A stretch of DNA of 64,000 bases from Bacillota bacterium (GCA_023458875.1 JAEWXO010000045.1:1-64000), one strand, 5' to 3'. Shown: positions 18,975 to 26,773, numbered from the stretch's first letter. The notes: generated by a model from the letters alone, not told the origin. A program made the numbers and translations.

Positions 18975-19463
18975 ATGAGAAGAATAGCTGTTTGTCCAGG
19001 CAGCTTTGACCCGGTGACATTAGGACATGTTGATATATTTAACAGAGCTTCAAGGCTTTTTGACAAAGTAATAATATTAGTTTCCACAAATCTTTCAAAA
19101 CAGCCTCTTTTCACACCTACTGAGCGTATAAAAATGATTATGGAAGTTACAAGTGACATGGATAATGTGGTTATTGACATCCTTGATGGATTGCTTGCAG
19201 ATTATGTTAAGAGTGTTGGTGCAGCTGCAATTGTCAAGGGGTTAAGAGCCGTAAGTGATTTCGAGTACGAATTCCAGATGGCACTTGCAAATAAAAAATT
19301 ATATCCTGAAGCGGAAACGGTTTTTCTGACTACAAGTGCAGAAAACATGTATCTCAGTTCAAGTGTCGTAAAACAGATTGCAACATTTGGCGGTGATATA
19401 AGCAGCTTTGTTCCTGAAGCAATCCTTGAAAATATTGTATCCCGTATCAGAAAAACCACTTAG
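18975..19463 (+). CDS. coaD: Phosphopantetheine adenylyltransferase
   Basis: Penultimate step of coenzyme A synthesis. Translation from 18975 gives 162 residues beginning MRRIAVCPGSFDPVTLGHVD, which contains the nucleotidyltransferase TxGH motif. TSAENMYLSSSVVKQIA is the family's ATP-binding C-terminal signature. The GTG at 18966 is rejected as the start because it lies inside the Shine-Dalgarno AGAGGTG. Confidence 0.95.
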   Translation: MRRIAVCPGSFDPVTLGHVDIFNRASRLFDKVIILVSTNLSKQPLFTPTERIKMIMEVTSDMDNVVIDILDGLLADYVKSVGAAAIVKGLRAVSDFEYEFQMALANKKLYPEAETVFLTTSAENMYLSSSVVKQIATFGGDISSFVPEAILENIVSRIRKTT

Positions 19464-19511
19464 TTTTGATGGCGAAAAATAAATGCTTACACTTTTAAGA
19501 TAATTATCATG

Positions 19512-19552
19512 AAAGGAGAAAACCGGTTCTTTTTTTAACCGGTTAAAATAGA
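19512..19552 (+). promoter_or_regulatory. Shine-Dalgarno separated from start by a hairpin
   Basis: The only good Shine-Dalgarno, AAAGGAG (about 19512-19518), sits some 35 nt before the ATG at 19553. Between them two copies of the palindrome AACCGGTT flank an 8-nt T-rich loop and can form an 8-bp hairpin that would bring the two together. Confidence 0.5.
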
Positions 19553-20029
19553 ATGAATAATATTGATGAAATACTTGAACAGATGGACGAGCTACTGGAT
19601 AAATCGGCATCAGTTCCGTTTGCCACACATAAAGTGATGATTGACGGAGAACGCTTAAGAGAGCTTATTGACGATATAAGGCTTAATATCCCTCAGGAAA
19701 TAAAACGTGCAAAGCTTATTGATTTTGACTGTGAAAGAATAATAAAAGAAGCAGAACAAAAGGCTGAGCTGATAGTACAGAGGGCAGAAGAAAGGGCTAA
19801 AACACTTGTTGCAAATGACGCAATTATAAAAGAAGCCAAGCAAAAAGCAATGGAGCTTTTAACGCAGGCGCAGACAAGATCCAAGGAAATCAAAATGGCA
19901 ACAAACAACTATGTGGACAACATGCTCCATGATGCCGAAATATATTTTACAAAAGGACTTCAGGATGTAAAGAGAACATCTCAGGAAATAAGCAGAGTAA
20001 AGAGTGCGAACAGTTCAGGGGATTTATAA
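19553..20029 (+). CDS. Coiled-coil protein, DivIVA / ATPase-stalk-like
   Basis: 158 residues, almost entirely helical and charged. A coiled coil spans about residues 45-115 (AEQKAELIVQRAEERAKTL). There is no signal peptide or membrane segment. It resembles the short DivIVA-like or V-ATPase subunit H-like proteins found downstream of coaD in Ruminococcaceae. The function is unknown. The unusual RBS arrangement suggests translation sensitive to RNA structure. A strong terminator follows at 20103. Confidence 0.7.
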   Translation: MNNIDEILEQMDELLDKSASVPFATHKVMIDGERLRELIDDIRLNIPQEIKRAKLIDFDCERIIKEAEQKAELIVQRAEERAKTLVANDAIIKEAKQKAMELLTQAQTRSKEIKMATNNYVDNMLHDAEIYFTKGLQDVKRTSQEISRVKSANSSGDL

Positions 20030-20102
20030 AAATTATTCATCCTTTACATCAAATCCGCATATATTTATACATATGTTTTAAATTTAAAAAATAAATAAAC
20101 GC

Positions 20103-20146
20103 AAAGAGGCGTACCAGTTATATTGGTATGCCTCTTTAATTTTTTA
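20103..20146 (+). terminator. Terminator or attenuator just before the Lrp gene
   Basis: Stem AAAGAGGCGTACCA with TGGTATGCCTCTTT, then AATTTTTT. It ends only 18 bp before the Lrp-family start codon, leaving no room for a promoter in between. A weak promoter (TTTACA, 17 bp, TATACA) lies about 30-60 bp further up. It may therefore act as an attenuator. Confidence 0.8.
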
Positions 20147-20163
20147 AGAAGGGAAAAATTACA

Positions 20164-20598
20164 ATGGATAAAATAGACATGAAACTGATCGATCTTTTAC
20201 AGGAAAATGCAAGATATCCGTTAAAGCTTCTTGCATCGAAGGTTTTTCTTTCTGCACCTGCAGTGTCGTCAAGAATAGAAAAGCTCGAAAAACAAGGAGT
20301 AATAGTTAATTATAATACAACGGTTAACAAGCAGAAGCTCGGATATCATATAACGGCATATATAAGTCTTGAAATATCTGCAAATCAAAAAAATGAATTT
20401 TACCCATTTGTCAGTGAATGCCCAAATGTACTTGAATGCAACTGTGTCACAGGAACTTACTCCATGCTTCTTAAAGTAGCCTTTCCAAGTACAGAGGAGC
20501 TTGACGAATTTATAGGAAAGCTTCAGGTATTCGGAAACACATCAACGCAGATTGTCTTTTCAACACCTGTTCCGCACAGAGAAATAAAACTTGTTTAG
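20164..20598 (+). CDS. Lrp/AsnC-family transcriptional regulator
   Basis: 144 residues: an N-terminal winged helix-turn-helix (DMKLIDLLQENARYPLKLLASKVFLSAPAVSSRIEKLEKQG) followed by the RAM ligand-binding domain (GYHITAYISLEIS to the C-terminus). Such regulators respond to amino acids. The gene starts 18 bp after a strong hairpin terminator, so its expression probably depends on read-through or on an upstream leader. It ends tail-to-tail with the next gene, overlapping by 4 nt. Confidence 0.9.
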   Translation: MDKIDMKLIDLLQENARYPLKLLASKVFLSAPAVSSRIEKLEKQGVIVNYNTTVNKQKLGYHITAYISLEISANQKNEFYPFVSECPNVLECNCVTGTYSMLLKVAFPSTEELDEFIGKLQVFGNTSTQIVFSTPVPHREIKLV

Positions 20599-21065
20599 TT
20601 CGCTGTTATTGCTGACTCTGAATCTGATTTATTATTTACCGGTACATCAGTTACTGATACTTTATTATCAGTATCATCATCGGCAGCCTTGTTTTTTTTA
20701 TCTTTAACATTTTTGCTTTTTTTATCGGTTACCGTTTCACCGTCTTCATCTGTGATATTTTCATCATTTTTTCTGGCTTCAGTGATTGGTTTACCGTCTT
20801 CGTCTGTTACGTTTTCACCGTTTTCATCAGTAACAAATACATCCGTTTCAGATGTTTCTTTATTCTTGTTAAGACCTTTTACCCGTTCCCAGTAGTCGGC
20901 TGTTGTAGTTTCTATATATAAATCCCACTTTATATCTGGCTCTGTATATACAGGGATACCATCCAGGTCAGATTTAAAGTCCAGATTCGGATTATAACTC
21001 AGCATAATTGCAACAGCAATCATAGCTGCCGAAATGAGTGCAACAATAATTACTACAAATTTCAT
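20595..21065 (-). CDS. Membrane-anchored hypothetical protein with acidic repeats
   Basis: 156 residues. One N-terminal hydrophobic segment (FVVIIVALISAAMIAVAIML) anchors an exported tail. The tail carries near-repeats of the type VTDEDGKPITEA / VTDENGENVTDE and then a Lys/Asp-rich low-complexity region. The start at 21065 is chosen from the AAGGA ribosome-binding site; the longer frame to 21110 lacks one. Family not recognised. Confidence 0.6.
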   Translation of the reverse strand: MKFVVIIVALISAAMIAVAIMLSYNPNLDFKSDLDGIPVYTEPDIKWDLYIETTTADYWERVKGLNKNKETSETDVFVTDENGENVTDEDGKPITEARKNDENITDEDGETVTDKKSKNVKDKKNKAADDDTDNKVSVTDVPVNNKSDSESAITAN

Positions 21066-21160
21066 AATGACATTTCCTTTCATACTCTTATTATTCTGTA
21101 TTATAAGCAAATCCGCGATTCACCCGCAAAAACATTTAAATATTTACTGTTAATATATGT

Positions 21161-21220
21161 AATCAAAGGCGCGATTGCAAAGCCCTGTCGACTCGTGCCG
21201 AGTCGAAATTCCTGTTATCA
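21161..21220 (+). repeat. Structured intergenic repeat, copy D (core only)
   Basis: Retains GCGATTGCAAAGCCC, the hairpin TCGACTC / GAGTCGA and AAATTCCTG, but neither end of the longer copies. It lies between divergent genes. Confidence 0.6.
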
Positions 21221-21317
21221 TATTAATATATCATTAAATTAAAATACACTTTAATTATAACAAAATAGTTATGATATGTAAAGAAATACGATAAAATAAA
21301 AAACGAAATAAAAATAC

Positions 21318-21346
21318 TTGAAATGTATCTGATTTTGTAGTATAAT
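21318..21346 (+). promoter_or_regulatory. Promoter of the Fe-S scaffold / GGGtGRT pair
   Basis: -35 TTGAAA (21318-21323), 17-bp spacer, -10 TATAAT (21341-21346). Confidence 0.8.
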
Positions 21347-21397
21347 GAAACAGTAATGCGTATATAATCAAAATACTGAAAGGAGTATTTTAAGACT

Positions 21398-22090
21398 ATG
21401 AATTATTCTCATGAAGTTGAAACTATGTGTCCTATCGCGCAGGGCGTATCTCATGGTGCTGCTCCAATTCCTGAAGAAGCAAAATGGGTAAAGGCAAAAG
21501 AGGTTAAAGACATCTCCGGTTTTACACACGGAGTTGGCTGGTGTGCTCCACAGCAGGGTACATGTAAACTTACACTTAACGTAAAGGAAGGTGTTATTCA
21601 GGAATGTCTCGTTGAAACAATCGGATGTTCAGGTATGACACATTCAGCAGCTATGGCTTCTGAAATCCTTCCGGGAAGAACAATTCTCGAAGCTCTTAAT
21701 ACTGACCTGGTTTGTGATGCAATCAATACAGCTATGAGAGAACTTTTCCTTCAGATTGTTTACGGTCGTTCACAGAGTGCTTTCTCTGAAGACGGTCTTG
21801 TAATTGGTGCCGGACTTGAAGACCTTGGTAAGGGTCTGCGTTCACAGGTTGGTACTATGTATGGTACTCTTGCAAAGGGACCTCGTTATCTTGAAATGAC
21901 AGACGGTTATGTAACAGGTATCGCTCTTAATGAAGACAATGAAATCATTGGTTATCAGTTTGTAAACTTTGGAAAGATGATGGACTTCATCAAGGCTGGC
22001 GATGATGCTAATACAGCATATGAAAAGGCAAAGGGCCAGTACGGCAGAGTTGCTGATGCTGTTAAGATCGTTGACCCAAGAAAGGAATAA
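21398..22090 (+). CDS. NifU-like iron-sulfur cluster assembly scaffold
   Basis: 230 residues with conserved cysteines in VETMCPIAQ, GWCAPQQGTC and ETIGCSGMTHSAAMAS. The last matches the GC-small-residue pattern of NifU/IscU-type scaffolds. The codon choice (many GCT, GGT, AAG) differs from neighbouring genes and suggests high expression. It is followed after 15 bp by a GGGtGRT-family gene, with a consensus AAGGAGG RBS. The two are a recurrent pair in Clostridia; the target enzyme of the cluster is not known. Confidence 0.82.
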   Translation: MNYSHEVETMCPIAQGVSHGAAPIPEEAKWVKAKEVKDISGFTHGVGWCAPQQGTCKLTLNVKEGVIQECLVETIGCSGMTHSAAMASEILPGRTILEALNTDLVCDAINTAMRELFLQIVYGRSQSAFSEDGLVIGAGLEDLGKGLRSQVGTMYGTLAKGPRYLEMTDGYVTGIALNEDNEIIGYQFVNFGKMMDFIKAGDDANTAYEKAKGQYGRVADAVKIVDPRKE

Positions 22091-22105
22091 GGAGGATAAC
22101 ATACA

Positions 22106-23104
22106 ATGGCTTTATTTGAATCATATGATAGAAGAGAAAAACAGATTCTTGCAGTATTAAAAGAATACGGCATCAACTCTGTTGAAGAATGTGCTGAAAT
22201 ATGTAAGGCAAAGGGCCTTGATATATACAAGCTCGTTGAGGGCATCCAGCCAATCTGTTTTGAAAATGCAAAGTGGGCATATACAGTAGGATGTGCTATT
22301 GCTATTAAGAAGGGCTGTACAAAGGCAGCTGACGCGGCAGCAGCTATCGGCGAAGGTCTTCAGGCTTTCTGTATCCCAGGTTCAGTTGCTGATCAGAGAA
22401 AAGTTGGTATTGGACATGGTAACCTCGGCAAAATGCTTCTTGAAGAAGAAACAGAATGTTTTGCATTCCTTGCAGGTCACGAATCATTTGCAGCTGCAGA
22501 AGGTGCTATCGGTATCGCTGAAAAGGCAAACAAGGTTCGCCAGAAACCACTCCGTGTAATCCTTAACGGTCTCGGCAAAGACGCTGCTCAGGTTATTGCA
22601 AGAATCAACGGATTTACATACGTTGAAACAGAAATGGATTACTATACAGGCGAAGTTAAAGAAGTATTCCGCAAGGCATATTCTGAAGGACTTCGTGCAA
22701 AGGTTAATTGCTACGGTGCAAACGACGTAACAGAAGGCGTTGCAATCATGTGGAAAGAAAATGTTGACGTTTCTATCACAGGTAACTCAACAAATCCTAC
22801 AAGATTCCAGCATCCTGTTGCAGGAACATACAAGAAGGAATGTATTGACGCTGGCAAGAAATACTTCTCAGTAGCTTCAGGCGGCGGTACAGGACGTACA
22901 CTTCACCCTGATAACATGGCTGCAGGTCCTGCTTCTTATGGTATGACAGATACAATGGGAAGAATGCATTCAGACGCTCAGTTCGCAGGTTCTTCATCAG
23001 TTCCGGCTCACGTTGAAATGATGGGACTTATCGGCATGGGTAACAACCCAATGGTTGGCGCTACAGTTGCTTGTGCAGTTGCTGTGGAAGAGTGCATGAA
23101 GTAA
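22106..23104 (+). CDS. GGGtGRT protein
   Basis: 332 residues of the family named for its motif, visible here as SGGGTGRTLHPDNMAAGPAS near residue 255. The C-terminus is rich in small residues (GLIGMGNNPMVGATVACAVAV). Biochemical role unknown. It always travels with the NifU-like scaffold encoded upstream, so a metal-cluster-dependent function is a reasonable inference. Codon bias as in the upstream gene. Confidence 0.87.
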   Translation: MALFESYDRREKQILAVLKEYGINSVEECAEICKAKGLDIYKLVEGIQPICFENAKWAYTVGCAIAIKKGCTKAADAAAAIGEGLQAFCIPGSVADQRKVGIGHGNLGKMLLEEETECFAFLAGHESFAAAEGAIGIAEKANKVRQKPLRVILNGLGKDAAQVIARINGFTYVETEMDYYTGEVKEVFRKAYSEGLRAKVNCYGANDVTEGVAIMWKENVDVSITGNSTNPTRFQHPVAGTYKKECIDAGKKYFSVASGGGTGRTLHPDNMAAGPASYGMTDTMGRMHSDAQFAGSSSVPAHVEMMGLIGMGNNPMVGATVACAVAVEECMK

Positions 23105-23132
23105 TTCATAACGCACGTAAATACTTAGCTTT

Positions 23133-23168
23133 AAACGTCTCTGGTATTTTGATATCAGAGGCGTTTTT
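23133..23168 (+). terminator. Terminator of the GGGtGRT operon
   Basis: AACGTCTCTGGTAT pairs with ATATCAGAGGCGTT (two G-U pairs), followed by TTTTTG. Confidence 0.85.
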
Positions 23169-23203
23169 GTCAGATGATGAAAATAAGGATAAAAGAATAA
23201 TTA

Positions 23204-23240
23204 ACCGCCGCTCGAGGTTATTCCTGAACGGCGGTATTTT
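23204..23240 (-). terminator. GC-rich hairpin after the AAA ATPase gene
   Basis: ACCGCCG / CGGCGGT stem with a loop of about 18 nt. On the minus strand it is followed by TTAATTATTCTTTT. Confidence 0.6.
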
Positions 23241-23241
23241 G

Positions 23242-24126
23242 TTATAAGCAGATTGTCATGTATGGTGGTATGCATATGATATCATCCTTGAAACTCAGAT
23301 TTCGTGGATGGATTACATAGCATTCCCCTATCTTTGTCTTGTATTTTTCATTGAAGCGTTTCAGCGACTCTATAGAATACTTCTTTCCGGACTTAACCTC
23401 AATAGGGTGCATCTTGTATTTCAGTTTACTGTTGTTAGATATAAGGAAATCTATCTCGATATCGTTACGGTGTTTTTCTGCGCTGTCGAAATCCTTTCGG
23501 CTTTCAATAAATGCAATCACGCTCTGTGGCATACCCCCTACAAGTATATACTGTTTGAACAGGAGCATTGCCTTGTGGTGCAACTCATTCTCAAGAGGAA
23601 TCATGTCTTCAAAGCATTTTTTGATATAGACTATGATATTTTCTTCACCGAGTGCTTCACAAAATTCCTCAAAATCAAGCGGATACATTTTAAGATGACG
23701 TTCCTCCGAGGGAATAACGATATCCTTGACATTTTCCCTGATTGAGATGAGTGAGCCTGTTTCTATATAATCGTATCTTCCGTCGGCAACGAGATATTTG
23801 ATACACTCTCTTGCTTTCGGATACATCTGAACCTCATCAAATATGATAAGTGACTCGCGCTCATACAGCTTCACACCGTAATATGTGGACAGAAGCATGA
23901 AAAACGTATCAAGATCGTTCATGTATCTCGTGAAATAGCCCTTGACATCATCCGGAGACTTGGCAAAATCTATAAGGATATAACTTTTGTATTCATTCTT
24001 GCCGAATTCCTCGCAGATTGTTGATTTCCCGGTACGTTTCGCACCCTCTATTAAAAAGGCTTTTTGTCCGTTTAGTGTGTTTTTCAGCGTGAGAAGCTTT
24101 TTATACATTTTACGTTTAAGTATCAT
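23242..24126 (-). CDS. AAA_14/DUF4143-type ATPase with internal deletion
   Basis: 294 residues. The N-terminal P-loop ATPase is intact (EGAKRTGKST Walker A, LIIFDEVQM Walker B, ETGSLISI sensor). The C-terminal DUF4143 nuclease-like end is also present (EIDFLISN, HPIEVKSGK, IPPYMTICL). Relatives are usually about 400-450 residues. Here the text jumps from FIESRKDFDSAEKH straight into RNDIEIDFLI, so some 110-150 residues linking the two appear to have been lost in frame, near 23465-23500. It is probably non-functional or functionally altered. Confidence 0.75.
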   Translation of the reverse strand: MILKRKMYKKLLTLKNTLNGQKAFLIEGAKRTGKSTICEEFGKNEYKSYILIDFAKSPDDVKGYFTRYMNDLDTFFMLLSTYYGVKLYERESLIIFDEVQMYPKARECIKYLVADGRYDYIETGSLISIRENVKDIVIPSEERHLKMYPLDFEEFCEALGEENIIVYIKKCFEDMIPLENELHHKAMLLFKQYILVGGMPQSVIAFIESRKDFDSAEKHRNDIEIDFLISNNSKLKYKMHPIEVKSGKKYSIESLKRFNEKYKTKIGECYVIHPRNLSFKDDIICIPPYMTICL

Positions 24127-24142
24127 AATTACGCCTCATTCC

Positions 24143-24225
24143 ATAATACGCAGGTTTGCGATTGCTTGTATACTCCTTGATGCGCATGTTTATAAATAAT
24201 GATTAACCCTATTATGCGCAGGTTT
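24143..24225 (-). repeat. Three 15-bp direct repeats with 34-bp period
   Basis: Copies at 24143-24157, 24177-24191 and 24211-24225. Minus-strand consensus is AAAC(C/A)TGCG(C/T)AT. They occupy the 5' untranslated region between the promoter and the start codon of the AAA ATPase gene. Confidence 0.7.
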
Positions 24226-24231
24226 AAGAAT

Positions 24232-24260
24232 ATTATACTATATGGTAATGAAAAAGTCAA
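24232..24260 (-). promoter_or_regulatory. Promoter of the AAA ATPase gene
   Basis: Minus strand -35 TTGACT (24255-24260), 17-bp spacer, -10 TATAAT (24232-24237). Confidence 0.8.
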
Positions 24261-24434
24261 TTATCCGGATAACCCGATTGTAACCTGTCAGACATACAAA
24301 AGAGAAGTAATCTTCATATTGGGGATATCTTCTCTTTTTTTGTCCCTTATGTTATAATAAAACAGAAAAAATTCTTTTAACCTGTCAGATTTCAGAAAAA
24401 AAGCTGTCATTATAGGTGAGAGGAGGAAAAAGTA

Positions 24435-24626
24435 TTGGATGATAAAACAATAATTCAGTATTACTGGGACAGGGACGAGCGTGCTGTTACAGAATCAGAT
24501 GACGGAACATTTTTAATCAGGAGATACATACTTGATAATGATATTACAGACTATTATCTTGATGTGTATGACAGCAGTCTCAAATTAATGTCGGAAAAAC
24601 AAATTATTGATAAAAATATTATATAA
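24435..24626 (+). CDS. Small hypothetical protein, sigma-like N-terminus
   Basis: 63 residues starting at a TTG placed 8 nt after a perfect AGGAGG. The first 20 residues (DDKTIIQYYWDRDERAVTES) read like the N-terminus of sigma-70-family proteins from ruminococci. The rest (FLIRRYILDNDITDYYLDVYDSSLKLMSEKQI) looks like a short beta-rich domain unlike a sigma factor. It may be a genuine small protein or a fusion remnant. Function unknown. Confidence 0.55.
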   Translation: MDDKTIIQYYWDRDERAVTESDDGTFLIRRYILDNDITDYYLDVYDSSLKLMSEKQIIDKNII

Positions 24627-24834
24627 TTTTAAATAGAAACTGATTTTGAATACGATAATAATTAATATTTATCATATTGTAGATTTTTAAAATAATAAGT
24701 GATATAATAATATCATTAATTTTATTATTTTTACATAATCTGATGCACAGATGAACCTGATAATAAAGGTTTTTTTCAGGCGTTATCTTTACTTATGAAA
24801 TGATTCACATTATTAAAAAAAGGGGAGTAAAATT

Positions 24835-25356
24835 ATGAAGACATTAGTTATTTACAAATCAAAAACGGGATTTACAAAAAAATATGCTGAATGGATAGGT
24901 GAGGAGCTTTCGTGTGAAGTAGTGGATGTTAACGATTCAGGAAAAGTATCATTTAAAGATTTTGATCTGATAATTTACGGAGAATTCATTAATGCCGGAA
25001 AGCTTAGTGGCATAAAGAAAATAAAGAGTCTTTCAGAAGAAGGAAAATGCAAGCTTGTAGTTTTTGCAACAGGAGCTTCACCAGCAGAATTGCATGATTA
25101 TATTGAGGATATGTGGAGGGGTAACAACATCGATGACAAAACACCTCATTTTTACATGCAGGCAGGAATCTGTTATGAAAAAATGGATTTATTCACCAGA
25201 TTAATTATGAAGCTGTTTGCAAAGATGATGAAAAAGAAAAAAGATAAAAATCAGACCGAAACCGGTAAGGCAGATGCTTTACAGAACTCATTTGACATTT
25301 CATCGAGAGAATTTATTAAGCCATTGGTTGAATATGTGGGGGGGAACAGCTTATAA
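24835..25356 (+). CDS. Flavodoxin-domain protein
   Basis: 173 residues. The N-terminus LVIYKSKTGFTKKYAEWI is the flavodoxin FMN phosphate-binding loop, followed by DFDLIIYGEFINAGKLSG. It resembles the flavodoxin/HemG-like stand-alone proteins of Clostridia. A Lys-rich stretch (MMKKKKDKNQ) precedes the C-terminus. The electron partner is unknown. Monocistronic: the RBS is GGGGAG, and a strong terminator lies 80 bp downstream. Confidence 0.83.
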   Translation: MKTLVIYKSKTGFTKKYAEWIGEELSCEVVDVNDSGKVSFKDFDLIIYGEFINAGKLSGIKKIKSLSEEGKCKLVVFATGASPAELHDYIEDMWRGNNIDDKTPHFYMQAGICYEKMDLFTRLIMKLFAKMMKKKKDKNQTETGKADALQNSFDISSREFIKPLVEYVGGNSL

Positions 25357-25435
25357 TAATCAGGCATTGATTTTATTTTTAAAATTATGGCATGAAAATG
25401 TTTTTGTATTTCAGAAAACAGTCATTAATAAATAA

Positions 25436-25488
25436 AAAGCGGATATATAAGAGCAGTATTAAATGCTCCTGTATATCCGCTTAAATTT
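25436..25488. terminator. Bidirectional terminator
   Basis: AAGCGGATATA...TATATCCGCTT with an inner AGAGCA / TGCTC(C) stem, flanked by A-rich and T-rich tails. It separates the flavodoxin gene from the oppositely oriented dockerin gene. Confidence 0.85.
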
Positions 25489-25613
25489 TATTCAGGTTTT
25501 TCACGATATTTTTCATACTGAGAGTCGGTAATCAAGCCGCAGCCATGAAAAATGCCTTTATCATTGGAAATTACATAAAAATTTTCAGAAAATCTGTACT
25601 TTAAAAATACCTC
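25488..25613 (-). other. In-frame 41-codon open stretch after the dockerin gene stop
   Basis: Directly after the TAA of the dockerin gene, and in the same frame, 41 sense codons follow before the next TAA (EVFLKYRFSENF... ending YEKYREKPE). There is no start codon of its own, although AGAGG lies at its beginning. It reads like normal protein sequence. It could be a decayed neighbour gene or a read-through tail. Confidence 0.4.
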
Positions 25614-26726
25614 TTAAATCCCGTCTAAAAGTAATTCTTTAAGAAGGATCAGGTCATATGAATTTATTTTTTTGTCACCGTTTATATCGCCTTTTGTATA
25701 CTGTTCATCAGTTATATCCTGCTTGCCGAGGAGAAAATCTATCATTGTAACGGCATCCCTCGTATTGACAACTCCGTTTAAGTCTATATCTCCTTTTAGG
25801 TCCTGCTGAGGAGGTGTTTCAGTTATTTCAGCAAGACTTGGGGTTACATCCTTCCACCAGTCCCATACATTTCCGTTACGGTAGGAATCAACACGCGGGT
25901 CATTTGTCCATGTAAATACATTATCATACAGGTGACCGTTGTCATAGTACCAGTGTGCAAGTGCAATTATTTCATCAGGATAATTTTTATAGTATCCGTC
26001 ATTCTCACCTGTGTAATTAGCCCACCCGGTATTAAATGCTTTTAATGCCGCACGAACAATCTGATAGCCTTCCAGATCATAGTCAACAATAGCGGAGCGG
26101 ATAAAATGCATTATTTTGCGTATGCCCATATGATTTGAAACGATACAGTCATAGAAATTTGAGCGGTTAAAGGTATACTGGAACATTTCAGGAACATCGT
26201 CTTCCTTCATGAATGTAGGGTTACAGTCGGCAAATGCGGTTACAGCTGTCTGCATAGGTCCGTATGCATGTGCTGAGCTTACTCCGAATCCTTCTCCCTG
26301 TGCAGTTTCAATATCTGATCCGTCACCGTTTCCGCCAAGTGTGGATTCGCGTGTTGCAAGGCCTATAAAAAGAGCATAGACCATTTCGCGGTCATCCTGT
26401 CCGAGTCTTACGTGAATAAGATCCCAGTGTTCATCAATTTCCTTGTAAAGGCTGTACTTTACCTCCTGGACAGTCATCTTGTGATTGATAGCGCGTATCT
26501 GTTCTTCAGAAGCGTCAGCAGGGGTGTTTCGTTCTCCGTAATTGAAGGGATTTCCTACTCCTTCATTTTGCACATCTCTGCCCGGATCATGGGCCAATAT
26601 CATTTCTTCAGCTGAAATATCGGAAACTGAAATAAAATCAGAAGCCGGTATTGATAAGGCACCAAATGAAAATGCAGCACAGACAGCGAGACACAGAGCT
26701 TTTTTTACGGTTTTTGCATTTTTCAT
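25614..26726 (-). CDS. Secreted lysozyme-like protein with C-terminal type I dockerin
   Basis: 370 residues. A signal peptide covers about 1-31. The middle resembles a lysozyme/transglycosylase-like fold, with the likely catalytic Glu in LATRESTLGG and a GPMQTAVTAF motif. A short linker leads to a two-repeat dockerin (residues about 310-368): GDIDLNGVVNTRDAVTMIDFL and GDINGDKKINSYDLILLKEL, both with calcium-loop Asp/Asn patterns. It would dock on a cellulosomal scaffoldin. Possible roles are bacterial wall cleavage or defence rather than fibre degradation. The catalytic family is inferred, not certain. Confidence 0.75.
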   Translation of the reverse strand: MKNAKTVKKALCLAVCAAFSFGALSIPASDFISVSDISAEEMILAHDPGRDVQNEGVGNPFNYGERNTPADASEEQIRAINHKMTVQEVKYSLYKEIDEHWDLIHVRLGQDDREMVYALFIGLATRESTLGGNGDGSDIETAQGEGFGVSSAHAYGPMQTAVTAFADCNPTFMKEDDVPEMFQYTFNRSNFYDCIVSNHMGIRKIMHFIRSAIVDYDLEGYQIVRAALKAFNTGWANYTGENDGYYKNYPDEIIALAHWYYDNGHLYDNVFTWTNDPRVDSYRNGNVWDWWKDVTPSLAEITETPPQQDLKGDIDLNGVVNTRDAVTMIDFLLGKQDITDEQYTKGDINGDKKINSYDLILLKELLLDGI

Positions 26727-26773
26727 AATTATTCTGTCCTTTCTGATTTTTATATATAAAATATTCTATATGA

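Noticed and set aside
24752..24780. Attenuator before the flavodoxin gene
   Set aside because: AACC...GGTT followed by Ts is only a 4-bp stem; too weak to claim.
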